From: Hwangdonia seohaensis | GTDB taxonomy: Bacteria > Bacteroidota > Bacteroidia > Flavobacteriales > Flavobacteriaceae | Length of the DNA: 64,000 bases | Assembly: GCF_031932625.1 (NCBI RefSeq) | Contig: NZ_JAVSCK010000002.1 | Span: 1-64,000 of the forward strand | Reading direction: 5' to 3' | Part shown: positions 8,908-17,724 of the stretch, piece after piece | Numbering within the stretch: the stretch's first letter is position 1 | How the letters are laid out: each line of letters opens with the position of its first letter | Notes under the pieces: generated by a model | Database searches by the model: none | What the model saw: only the letters and a program-made list of their open reading frames with translations | What the model was told of the DNA's origin: nothing | Program-made: the position numbers and the translations under genes

Positions 8908-9057
8908 TTATATGTTTTTATCTAACTTAATAGATTTTATCACCTTGTTTTTAAGCGTAATGTTTAGTTTGTAATGCCCATCTTTTAAATGGTCTATGCT
9001 TAAATAAATAGGCTGCTCTTTATTGTCGTTTTCGGTTATTTTAGTTTGCTTAGGCAT
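8908..9057 (-). CDS. Small ORF, 49 aa, unknown
   Basis: ATG at 9057, TAA at 8908-8910. The product starts MPKQTKITEN and continues with a basic, beta-prone stretch (HYKLNITLKN, VIKSIKLDKN). Its composition is like that of real proteins and it fills the gap between the regulator gene and the exported operon on the same strand. There is no signal peptide or membrane segment. The pattern resembles the basic C-terminal end of a small beta domain. It may be a short regulator-associated protein or a chance ORF; the first is favoured because no competing frame explains the interval. Confidence 0.5.
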   Translation of the reverse strand: MPKQTKITENDNKEQPIYLSIDHLKDGHYKLNITLKNKVIKSIKLDKNI

Positions 9058-9203
9058 TATTTAATAACTAAGGGGAAAAGTTAAACTATAACATAACACA
9101 CTAATTGATGTTGTTTTGCGATGTAAAATTATAATGAAGCCACTTTATTGGATGCTAGATATGTAACAAAGTATGCAACATTTGTAACATTAACGATTGG
9201 GTT

Positions 9204-12200
9204 TTACGTTTTTTGCAAGTAATCGTTAGGTGTGCAGTGGTATGCTTTTTTAAAACACTTGATAAAGTAAGACGGCGTATTGAACCCCACCTGATAGGCA
9301 ATTTCGGATATGGTGTAGTCCGATTTTTGTAAAAGTGATACGGCCATTTTTAAGCGTTGCGACCGTATAAAAGCCGTTGTGGTTAAACCTGTAAGGGCCA
9401 CTAATTTTCTGTGCAATTGCATGCGGCTAACCAGCATTAATTTGCTAAACTTGACAGCATTAAATTCGGGGTTTGATAAATGTTCATTTAAAACGCTTTC
9501 AATTTTATTCAGGAAATCCTCGTCAAAAGTAGTGGTGGCTATGTCTTTGTTTTTTGAAATGTTATGTTGCGAATAACGTGATTGTAAAGACTTCCTTAAT
9601 TCAATTAAATTTTCAATGCGCTTAATTAAAATTTTAGATTTAAAGGGTTTTGTAATAAAATCGTCGGCACCGGCTTCAAGCCCTTTAAGTTCATTTTCCT
9701 CACCAACTTTTGCAGTAAGTAATATTATGGGAATATGACTTGTAAGCATGTTGTTTTTTAATGTTTTACACAACTCGATGCCATTGGTAATGGGCATCAT
9801 TATATCGCTAATAATAATATCTGGAATGGTTTCGAGTGCTTTTTTTATACCGATTTTTCCGTTTGCTGCTTTTAATATTTTATAATTGGACTTTAAAATG
9901 GACTCTATATATTGCCTTACGTGCTTATCGTCTTCAACAATTAACAAAACCGGTTTTTCGGAAGATTCGTTAAAGGTTTCAGAAAGTTCTTTTTTAATTT
10001 CAGAAGATTGCGAGTTTATAATTTTGTTGTTGTCGGGGCTAATATCTTCTATATCAAAAGCTTCTTTATTAATGGGAAGCGTTACGGTAAACTGAATTTC
10101 ATCTTTATTTACCGTACTGGTTACCAGCGAACCATGGGTTAAAGCAACCAGTTCTTTAACTAAAGCCAACCCAATCCCAACGCCATCTGCATTTGCATTT
10201 ACCTGATAAAAGCGGGTAAATAATTTACTTAAATCTTCCGGTTTAATCGTGCTTCCGCTATTTATAATGGTAAGTATGGCATAATTGTTTTGTTGCTCTG
10301 TATTGAAATAAATATGACCTTTTTTTGGGGTGTATTTTACGGCATTGGCCAGCAAATTAGTGACAATCTTTTCTACGATATCTTTATCAAACCAAGCCTT
10401 TGGGATATTTGAAATATCGGTTTTAAACTGCAAACCTTTTTTTTCGGCTCTGTATTGAAACGATGATGCTATCTGTTTTAAAAGAATACCTAAATTATCG
10501 TTTTCAATATTTAACTTTAAATGACCGGTTTCCAATTTTGCCAAATCCATCAGCTGATTCACCAAATTCAAAAGGCGTTTAGCGTTTCGATGGATAAGTG
10601 AAAGTTCTTTTTTATCGGTATTTGAAATCTTCTTTTTTGCCAGTTGATTTTCCGCTGGCCCTAAAATTAAGGTTAACGGTGTTCTAAACTCATGCGAAAT
10701 ATTGGTGTAGAGTTTGGTTTTAAATTCATCCAAATCCTTTAACCTATTGGTTTCGGCGTGTTCCAACTCCAATTGTAGCTTTAGCTGCCATCGCCATTTA
10801 AAGTATCTGTAGGCTAAAAATATCAACAACAATAAAAGCAATCCATAAATAATTTTTGCGGCAGTATTTATATACCAAGGTTTTAAAATGGTAAATGCGT
10901 AGGTTGCCGGAACTTCATTCCAAACGCCGTCATAATTACTAGAAATTACTTTAAACACATAATCGTTAGGTGCTAAATTGGTGTAATGGGCGGTATTTAT
11001 ATTGGTTGAAGCCGACCAATCGGTGTCGTGGTTTTCTAATTTGTACTTATATAAATTTCGTTCGGGTTGTGAGAAATGCAGGCTTGAGAACGTAAATGTT
11101 ACGGTGTTTTGTTTAAACTTAAAGGCTTTGTTTTGAATGAGCGGTTGGTTTTTATTGAATATGTCGAAACCTGAAATTATGGTTTTAGGTTTTACCTTAT
11201 TAAATGATATTTGATTTGGATGAAACCAATTAACGCCCTCAAGACCGCCAAAATAAAGGGTGCCATTTGGCGACTTAAAATAGGCTCCGGTATTAAACTC
11301 TAAAGCCTGTAGGCCATCATAATTGTTGTAGTTTTCAACAGTTGGAGTTTCTGCATTTTGGGCTAAGCTAAACTTGGTTAACCCACCGTTGCTGCTCAGC
11401 CAAAGGTTGTTGTCGTTATCGGGTAAAATGCCATAAATAACATTGTTTGGCAAACCGTTTTCTGTGGTGAATACAGATGTTTCGTTTAATTTAATATCAT
11501 ACTTTTTTAGCCCTTTTCCAGCGGTCCCAATCCACAAAATAGCATCTTTATATAATAGGGATTTAATAGGGCCATTAATACCTTTAAGTTTTTCAATGTG
11601 TTTGGTTTGCTGGTTTAGCTTAAAAACGCCTTTATTTTCTGTGCCAATCCACAGTTCGTTTAAATTGCCTCTAACTACTGTTTTTATATTGTTTGAGGTT
11701 AATGCGGAATTGTTAACGTTGTATTTTTCTATAATGCCTTCATTTTTATCAAAAAGCACCAAACCGTTATTTTCTGTACACAGCCAAGTGCGTTGCGATG
11801 TTTCAGGCAACATCCCCCAGATGGTGTAGTTCGATATCTCTGGGAAATATTTAAAACGTCCAGATGAATCCATAATATTTAACCCAAATACCTGATGCCC
11901 AATCCATAAGGATTCGTTATTATAACACAAGCTGATAATCCGGTTGCTTACTATATCAGAGTTGCTTGTTGATATTGTTTTGTAAATGTTTTTATCGTTA
12001 TTAATATATGTTAAACCTTTCCCGGAGGTGCCAATCCACATGTTTCCTTCGGGGTCTGTGCTAATACTTCGTACCACATCTATATTGACGGATTTTGGCA
12101 TTTGCTTATTGGTAAGAACATTAAACTTTACCAAATGCTCATCATAATAATTCGCACCAGCGCCATCTGTACCCAGCCAAATAAGGCCTGTGTTATCTTC

Positions 12201-13151
12201 ATACAACGATAATATGTCATTATACTGAATGGCAAACGGGTTGGTTTTATTCTCTAGAAAATTGGTGAGTTTATTTTGTTTAAAGTCAACCAAATACGCA
12301 CCGTTGCCATAGGTTGCAATCCACAAGCGGTCTTTGTCATCAACCAAAAGATCTTGAATATTAAGGTTTTTAGGAATCGGAATGTTTACATTTTGTTTAA
12401 AAGGATGAATTTTATCATCTTGTGTTTTTTTATAATACAACCCCTTGCTGTAGCTGCCAAACCAAAGTGTTCCGTCTTGGGTTTGTGCTATCGCACTATA
12501 ATTAGTTGTGTTGGCATGGTGTTGGGTTAAATTTTTATAGTTGTTATTTTGGTTTAGGCTTAAAACACCACCGGAGGTCGCTACGATTATTTGGTCATTT
12601 AATTGATGAAATGCATTAATCGTCCGTTTTAAATCAATTGGATTTAACAACTGGATTGTATCCTTTGAAGTAGCATCAATTTTAAACAAACCCATGCCGT
12701 AAGTTCCAATGTAAGTATGGTAGTTTTCGTCTTGAAAAATGGTGCTTACATTATTAAATTGCTTTATCGTTTTGAAGCTATCTTTTTGTGGTGTGTAAAG
12801 CTCTAGTTTACCTGAATTGGTAATAATCCACAATTTATTTTTTTTGTCAATATATATTTTGCCCAAGCGGCTATACGTTGGTCTTGTAATATCTTCAAAT
12901 TGTTTGTTGTAAATTTTAAACGAACGCCCATTGTATTTGTTTAAACCGTCTTGGGTGGCAAACCACATATAACCAATACTATCCTGCGCTATACTAATCA
13001 CACTGTTTTGTGAAAGCCCATCTTTTATTGATAATTGACTAAACGCTATTTGCTTTTTAATTTCAGGGTTTAACGAGTCTGCCTTAAAATTATTTCGAGA
13101 GCTTAGGTTTTGCAATAGGCAAACAAATAAAACTGATAAAACAAGTTTCAA
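9204..13151 (-). CDS. Hybrid two-component system regulator (HTCS)
   Basis: 1315 aa single-chain signal transducer. Signal peptide; a long periplasmic sensor of Reg_prop beta-propeller repeats (recurring W-I/F-G-T-x-G-x-G and LWIGT/LWLSS phrases, residues about 40-680). Then a Y_Y_Y domain (about 690-755) and one membrane span (about 765-785). The cytoplasmic part has a histidine kinase with phospho-acceptor His820 in NISHEFRTPLTL and ATPase motifs NLLANAVKYTP and GVGIGLALVKEL. A receiver domain follows with Asp1116 in ISDIMMP, and the C-terminal 100 residues are an AraC-type DNA-binding domain. Such proteins usually sense glycans in Bacteroidota, but no SusC/SusD pair lies next to it. The downstream exported genes are its probable targets (inference from position). 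Confidence 0.95.
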   Translation of the reverse strand: MKLVLSVLFVCLLQNLSSRNNFKADSLNPEIKKQIAFSQLSIKDGLSQNSVISIAQDSIGYMWFATQDGLNKYNGRSFKIYNKQFEDITRPTYSRLGKIYIDKKNKLWIITNSGKLELYTPQKDSFKTIKQFNNVSTIFQDENYHTYIGTYGMGLFKIDATSKDTIQLLNPIDLKRTINAFHQLNDQIIVATSGGVLSLNQNNNYKNLTQHHANTTNYSAIAQTQDGTLWFGSYSKGLYYKKTQDDKIHPFKQNVNIPIPKNLNIQDLLVDDKDRLWIATYGNGAYLVDFKQNKLTNFLENKTNPFAIQYNDILSLYEDNTGLIWLGTDGAGANYYDEHLVKFNVLTNKQMPKSVNIDVVRSISTDPEGNMWIGTSGKGLTYINNDKNIYKTISTSNSDIVSNRIISLCYNNESLWIGHQVFGLNIMDSSGRFKYFPEISNYTIWGMLPETSQRTWLCTENNGLVLFDKNEGIIEKYNVNNSALTSNNIKTVVRGNLNELWIGTENKGVFKLNQQTKHIEKLKGINGPIKSLLYKDAILWIGTAGKGLKKYDIKLNETSVFTTENGLPNNVIYGILPDNDNNLWLSSNGGLTKFSLAQNAETPTVENYNNYDGLQALEFNTGAYFKSPNGTLYFGGLEGVNWFHPNQISFNKVKPKTIISGFDIFNKNQPLIQNKAFKFKQNTVTFTFSSLHFSQPERNLYKYKLENHDTDWSASTNINTAHYTNLAPNDYVFKVISSNYDGVWNEVPATYAFTILKPWYINTAAKIIYGLLLLLLIFLAYRYFKWRWQLKLQLELEHAETNRLKDLDEFKTKLYTNISHEFRTPLTLILGPAENQLAKKKISNTDKKELSLIHRNAKRLLNLVNQLMDLAKLETGHLKLNIENDNLGILLKQIASSFQYRAEKKGLQFKTDISNIPKAWFDKDIVEKIVTNLLANAVKYTPKKGHIYFNTEQQNNYAILTIINSGSTIKPEDLSKLFTRFYQVNANADGVGIGLALVKELVALTHGSLVTSTVNKDEIQFTVTLPINKEAFDIEDISPDNNKIINSQSSEIKKELSETFNESSEKPVLLIVEDDKHVRQYIESILKSNYKILKAANGKIGIKKALETIPDIIISDIMMPITNGIELCKTLKNNMLTSHIPIILLTAKVGEENELKGLEAGADDFITKPFKSKILIKRIENLIELRKSLQSRYSQHNISKNKDIATTTFDEDFLNKIESVLNEHLSNPEFNAVKFSKLMLVSRMQLHRKLVALTGLTTTAFIRSQRLKMAVSLLQKSDYTISEIAYQVGFNTPSYFIKCFKKAYHCTPNDYLQKT

Positions 13152-13341
13152 TTAAATAAGGTATTGGTTAATAGCTACTTGTAAAGTTAGTAAAGAATTT
13201 CTTTATACAAAAAAAGGAATTGCTTTATAAAATGGATTTTTGTTTTTAAAACCGTGCTGTAAGTATCTTAGAGATTAAAGACTAAGCATAAGAGTTTTTA
13301 AGTTAAAATATTTTATTACATTAGTTTATATAAACATTATT

Positions 13342-13830
13342 ATTGAGTCGACTTTAAAAACATTACAAAAATCGAAAAAATTACTTGATAATCTGCAGGA
13401 CGATACATTGTGCAATGCATCTTTAGCGCCATATTACTCAAGTATTGGCACTCATATTAGGCATATTTTGGATTTTTACGATTGTATATTCAATTTGAAT
13501 TCCGACAATATAATCGATTTAACGGCGAGGCGCAGGAGTAAGGATGTAGAGTGTAAATGCGATTGCGCGTTGGCTTATCTCAATGAAATTATCGATAAAT
13601 TGAATCACTCCAAAATTAATATGGACGAAACCGTAATTGTGATTGATGATTTGGGCTTGGGAAAAATTGAAATACAATATACTTTAGGGGCTGTTTTTGC
13701 ACAGGCGAATAGCCATACCATTCATCATTACGCCATTATAAATTATATATTGGAAGGGCTGAAGGTTCCTTTTAGCGATACCGATTTTGGTGTTAATCCA
13801 ACAACACCAAAACTTAGCAACTTAAATTAA
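13342..13830 (+). CDS. DinB-like four-helix protein with a non-ATG start
   Basis: The frame is open from 13279 to 13830 but contains no ATG. It carries a DinB/YfiT-type pattern: IGTHIRHILDFYD near the start and HTIHHYAIINYIL near the end, giving the three histidines that bind a metal in this four-helix fold. Sequence upstream of the first possible TTG (13408) still reads like the first helix (ESTLKTLQKSKKLLDNLQDD), so I place the start at one of three consecutive ATT codons (13336-13344). TTG at 13408 would give a 140-residue protein lacking helix 1. These proteins are often thiol-dependent transferases, but the substrate cannot be told here. Loss of the original ATG is the alternative. Confidence 0.7.
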   Translation: MESTLKTLQKSKKLLDNLQDDTLCNASLAPYYSSIGTHIRHILDFYDCIFNLNSDNIIDLTARRRSKDVECKCDCALAYLNEIIDKLNHSKINMDETVIVIDDLGLGKIEIQYTLGAVFAQANSHTIHHYAIINYILEGLKVPFSDTDFGVNPTTPKLSNLN

Positions 13831-14066
13831 GAGTTGTTTTTTTTAAACATACTATCCAATACCGTATTAATGCCTTTGAAAGCAAAAAATATGGCTAAGG
13901 CACAAATTATGCCTCCCATAATCAATATGGGAATATAAAGTGGTTTTTCTTTATTGCTAAGTGCAATATGCAAAAGTATGGGGCCTAAAAACATGCAAGC
14001 TAAGGCAATCCCCATTTTTTTTAAACCTTTAACCAGTATGTTTTTATCTGTTTTATGGGTTTCCAT
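13827..14066 (-). CDS. Small two-span membrane protein, DUF6095-like
   Basis: 79 aa. A basic N-terminus (ILVKGLKKMG) and two hydrophobic spans (about residues 17-34 and 42-64) separated by a short charged loop, ending in lysines. It matches my memory of the flavobacterial DUF6095 family, whose role is unknown. Its start overlaps the end of murQ by 14 bases, so it is translationally coupled to it. Its stop overlaps the stop of the convergent DinB-like gene, sharing the bases TTAA. Confidence 0.78.
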   Translation of the reverse strand: METHKTDKNILVKGLKKMGIALACMFLGPILLHIALSNKEKPLYIPILIMGGIICALAIFFAFKGINTVLDSMFKKNNS

Positions 14067-14874
14067 GTTTGTAATTTTGAACCGCTAAACGCACACTGCC
14101 AAATTTATCCAATAGTTGTTTTGCTGTTTCTTGCGGGACATTAATTTCGTTCATAATCATTCTCACGCCTCTGTCAACAAGCTTGTTATTGCTTAATTGC
14201 ATGTCGACCATTTTGTTGCCCTTTACATGCCCAAGCAATACCATGGTGGTTGTGGTTATGGTATTTAAAACCAATTTTTGGGCGGTTCCTGCCTTCATTC
14301 TGGAACTTCCAGTTACAAACTCAGGTCCAACAATAACCTCTATGGGGTATTTTGATGCCGCTGCCAAAGGGCTGTTGTAATTACAAGTAATGCACCCCGT
14401 AATAATGTTGTTTTTATTACATGTTTCTAACGCTGAAATAACATAAGGCGTGGTTCCCGAAGCCGCAATACCAACTACAACATCTTTATCGCTAATGTTA
14501 TAATGTTGTAAATCTTGCCAGCCTAATTCTGTAGAATCTTCAGCAAATTCTACGGCATTTCTTATAGCAGTGTCTCCACCGGCAATGATTCCGATAACCA
14601 AATCTGGGGAAACGCCAAATGTTGGTGGGCATTCAGAGGCATCTAAAATACCCAAACGTCCGCTTGTCCCCGCGCCAATATAAAATAATCGTCCGCCATT
14701 TTTTAATTTCGGAACAATTTGTTCAATAAGCGCCTCTATTTGCGGCAGCGATTTCTCTACGGCAAGCGGTACTGTTTTATCTTCGTTATTGATGTTGGTA
14801 ATCAACTCATTAACACTCATCTTTTCGAGATGATTGTAGTTTGAATCTTGTTCGGTTGTTTTGGTAAAATTCAT
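14053..14874 (-). CDS. murQ: N-acetylmuramic acid 6-phosphate etherase MurQ
   Basis: 273 aa. Cleaves the lactyl ether of MurNAc-6-phosphate to give GlcNAc-6-phosphate and D-lactate in cytoplasmic recycling of cell-wall sugars. Family signatures are clear: TEQDSNYNHLEKMS at the N-terminus, the SIS sugar-phosphate motif GAGTSGRLGILDASECPPTFG, then IAGGDTAIRNAVE and GSSRMKAGTAQKLVLN. Length is slightly short compared with the usual near-300 residues; the C-terminal helical region is trimmed. The acidic catalytic region (E of DASE) is intact. No MurNAc kinase or PTS gene is next to it, so the substrate supply must be encoded elsewhere. Confidence 0.95.
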   Translation of the reverse strand: MNFTKTTEQDSNYNHLEKMSVNELITNINNEDKTVPLAVEKSLPQIEALIEQIVPKLKNGGRLFYIGAGTSGRLGILDASECPPTFGVSPDLVIGIIAGGDTAIRNAVEFAEDSTELGWQDLQHYNISDKDVVVGIAASGTTPYVISALETCNKNNIITGCITCNYNSPLAAASKYPIEVIVGPEFVTGSSRMKAGTAQKLVLNTITTTTMVLLGHVKGNKMVDMQLSNNKLVDRGVRMIMNEINVPQETAKQLLDKFGSVRLAVQNYKHGNP

Positions 14875-14903
14875 AATTCAAAAGTATGAATTATTAGCGA
14901 GTT

Positions 14904-16364
14904 TTAATCATAAAGAATATCTTCAACTTCAATTTTTTTATCATTAATAAAATCATAAAGCGTCAGTTGCCTTAATATGTAATAATCTCTCCAGAATTTT
15001 TCGAGCGAGTTTAAATATTCAAATACGGCCTTGTCTCTTTCTTCTAAAGCGATATTTAAATTTGTAATGTCCACTTTGTTTAATACATATCTTTTTTTGG
15101 AAATTTCATAGCGCTTCATTGAAACTTCTTTTGCTTTTTCAGCGGTGAATAAAAAATCCCTTTGGTTGGACCAGTTTAGTACATGTAGGTATATTTCTTG
15201 TTCAAACTCTTGCTTATCTTGGTTTATATTATTGTTGGTTAAATCTAAATTGGCTTCTGCCATTTTACGCCTGGATTTAGATACGCCCCAATCGAATATT
15301 GGAATACCAACAGAAACCGTAACGTTTTGTTGTTTGTTAAAGTTGCTAAATAGGTTGTTGAAATCTTCGCCATTTTGCGATATCCCAAAATTGGCCCGTA
15401 TCCCTAATTGTAACCTGTTGTTTCCTTTTTGAAAGGCGACTTGTTTTTCGGCCTCCAAACGTTTTCTTCTAAACTCGATAACCGCCTTTCTGTTATTCTG
15501 TGCCTCACTTAATGCTTTTTCAATTTCGACATCAAAAAGGGGAAGTTGTTCCGGGATATCTAAGGTTAAGTCTTCGTTTTCCAACTCTAAGTATCGTGCT
15601 AAATTTTGCGAGGCTCTTTTTAATTCGATGGTATTTGTGGTAACTCTGTTTTTTGAATTTAAGTACCTTAACTCCATTTGCAACAGCTCGTTTTCGGCAA
15701 TTTTGCCCACTCTAAATCTGCCTTTTGCTATTTGCAATAAGGTGTCTTGGTTTTTTAAGTTGGTTTCTGAAATGGCCAACTGCATTTGTGCTTTTAGCAA
15801 ATCGAAGTAGCGACTGGATGTGCTTACGGAAATTTGCTCCATGTTTTCAATAAAATCCCTTTTGGACTCTTCGTAAATTAACGGTTCAATTTTTTTGTCC
15901 CATTTAAACTCGTTGAACAATATTGAACTTTGAAAATAATTAATGGAAAACGGAATAACGGAATACCCAATGTTATCGTCGAGACCAAATAACTCAACGC
16001 GTTCCAAGTTTGTGTTTACCGACAGGGTGCCTCCGGTGTACGGCACACTTTGAGAAATGGATAAACCGCCATCAATAAGCAATTGATTTTGTGTTACAAA
16101 AACATCCTGTCCGGCATCATTTGTTATTCTACGTACAGCATTTCGATATTCGGGTAGGGTTGCGGTAAGCCTTAATTCTGGCAAGAAACTAGCTTTATAA
16201 CGCTTGAAACGCCAATAGTTCGATTGGTTTCTGTTTAAATTGATTTTATAATCCGGTGATTTTTTTCTAGCAATTTCAATCGCTTCGTTAAGTGTTAGTT
16301 TTTTGGACTGCGCATTATGGAACAATGGAAAAATAACGATAATAATAAGGAGTATTTTTTTCAT
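14904..16364 (-). CDS. TolC-family outer-membrane efflux protein
   Basis: 486 aa. A signal peptide is followed by two copies of the long-helix outer-membrane efflux protein domain. Evidence is the heptad-rich segments (NLKNQDTLLQIAKGRFRVG and AKEVSMKRYEISKKRYVLN), each of which is the helical-hairpin signature of TolC relatives. It forms the outer-membrane channel of a tripartite exporter. It begins 6 bases after the stop of the MacB-like permease, making a three-gene operon with the permease and adaptor (18969 to 14904). Confidence 0.92.
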   Translation of the reverse strand: MKKILLIIIVIFPLFHNAQSKKLTLNEAIEIARKKSPDYKINLNRNQSNYWRFKRYKASFLPELRLTATLPEYRNAVRRITNDAGQDVFVTQNQLLIDGGLSISQSVPYTGGTLSVNTNLERVELFGLDDNIGYSVIPFSINYFQSSILFNEFKWDKKIEPLIYEESKRDFIENMEQISVSTSSRYFDLLKAQMQLAISETNLKNQDTLLQIAKGRFRVGKIAENELLQMELRYLNSKNRVTTNTIELKRASQNLARYLELENEDLTLDIPEQLPLFDVEIEKALSEAQNNRKAVIEFRRKRLEAEKQVAFQKGNNRLQLGIRANFGISQNGEDFNNLFSNFNKQQNVTVSVGIPIFDWGVSKSRRKMAEANLDLTNNNINQDKQEFEQEIYLHVLNWSNQRDFLFTAEKAKEVSMKRYEISKKRYVLNKVDITNLNIALEERDKAVFEYLNSLEKFWRDYYILRQLTLYDFINDKKIEVEDILYD

Positions 16365-16370
16365 ATTTTA

Positions 16371-17723
16371 TTATTCGGTTCTTAAAGCTTGAATAGGTTT
16401 TTTATTAGCGGCTGCTTTTGCTGGGAATATTCCAAATATTAAGCCCACGGCAACGGCAATAAAGAATGAAATCATAATTGAATTTATCGATAAAACCGTT
16501 TCAATCCCTGAAACTATTTCAATTACGTAAGCCCCTATAATGCCTAGGATAATGCCTATAATACCTCCACCAACACTGATAAGTACGGATTCTGATAAAA
16601 ATTGTAAAATAACATCTTCTTCTGTGGCACCAATGGCTCGAATTATGCCTATTTCTTTGGTTCTTTCCAGTACCGAAGCAAGCATGATATTCATAATACC
16701 AATACCGCCAATTAAAAGCGATATTCCGGCTATAATGATTAATACAATATTAAATATTTGTTTTGTTTTCTGTTGCTGTTTAAGGAGTTGGATGGGAATT
16801 TCAATTTCAAAATCTAAAACATCGTTATGTCTTCGTTTTAACATTTTACTTAAAACTTCGGCGGTTGCTTTTAGCTCATTTGAATTTGAAACCTGTACAG
16901 TTAATCTATCAATTTGATGGTAATTACCTCTAGGGATTCTCTGTTTCGGGCCATTTTGGTTTCTATTTCTGGCACCTATTTTATCGCTAATTATCTTACG
17001 GTCTTTGTAGCGTACCAAAAAGGTGTTTATGGGTATATAAACGTCTTCATTTAAATCTCTTATCCCTAAATTTTCCTGGGCTTTATCTGAGATTAATTTC
17101 TCTTCAATAACACCTATTACCTTGAGCCAAACATCTTTAACTTTAATTTGTTTTCCTAAGGCGCTTTCGCCAGTGAATAATTTTTTCTCAACCTTTTTTC
17201 CTATAATACAGACGGGTAGGGCGTTCTCAATTTGGTAGTTTGAAAAACCCTTACCGTTTTCCAGGTTTATATTTGAAGATTCAAAAAATGCAGGGGAAAT
17301 ACCAATGAGTTTAACCGAGTTTTGCCTCCCATTGTTAATAACATAGGTGTTTAAAATGATTTCTGGGCTAACAAGTTTTATGCTGGGAATGTTTCTTTGA
17401 GCGCTCAATGCATCTTGGATATCAAGCCCTTTTGAAAAACGTTTTGACTCAGATTCGTTGGCATTTTCATCGGCTTCGTTAGCGTCTTCATCTTCCTCAT
17501 CGGGAATCGGAGTAACCACAATGTTGTTGACGCCTACCAACTCCAATTGTGCTAAAATTTCTTTTTCTGCGCCATTTCCTATGGCAAGCATGGTAATTAC
17601 CGATGCAACACCAAAAATAATGCCCAATGCCGTTAAAAAGGTTCTAACCTTATTCGTTTTAATAAACCAATAAGCCTCACCGAAATTAGATTTTAGCTTT
17701 TCTAAAAGTAGTTTGTCTATCAT
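16371..17723 (-). CDS. MacB-like ABC transporter permease
   Basis: 450 aa. One N-terminal span (about 27-47, within KVRTFLTALGIIFGVASVITM), a periplasmic MacB_PCD-type domain (about 50-310) and three C-terminal FtsX spans (about 322-345, 375-400, 412-437) ending PIQALRTE. An acidic insert with a run of D, E and N (residues about 75-95) is unusual. Permeases of this family couple cytoplasmic ATP hydrolysis to transfer of substrates from the periplasm through TolC. The ATPase domain, fused in E. coli MacB, is absent here and no ATPase gene follows. The neighbouring adaptor and TolC support an efflux or lipoprotein/peptide export role; the substrate is unknown. Confidence 0.92.
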   Translation of the reverse strand: MIDKLLLEKLKSNFGEAYWFIKTNKVRTFLTALGIIFGVASVITMLAIGNGAEKEILAQLELVGVNNIVVTPIPDEEDEDANEADENANESESKRFSKGLDIQDALSAQRNIPSIKLVSPEIILNTYVINNGRQNSVKLIGISPAFFESSNINLENGKGFSNYQIENALPVCIIGKKVEKKLFTGESALGKQIKVKDVWLKVIGVIEEKLISDKAQENLGIRDLNEDVYIPINTFLVRYKDRKIISDKIGARNRNQNGPKQRIPRGNYHQIDRLTVQVSNSNELKATAEVLSKMLKRRHNDVLDFEIEIPIQLLKQQQKTKQIFNIVLIIIAGISLLIGGIGIMNIMLASVLERTKEIGIIRAIGATEEDVILQFLSESVLISVGGGIIGIILGIIGAYVIEIVSGIETVLSINSIMISFFIAVAVGLIFGIFPAKAAANKKPIQALRTE

Positions 17724-17724
17724 C

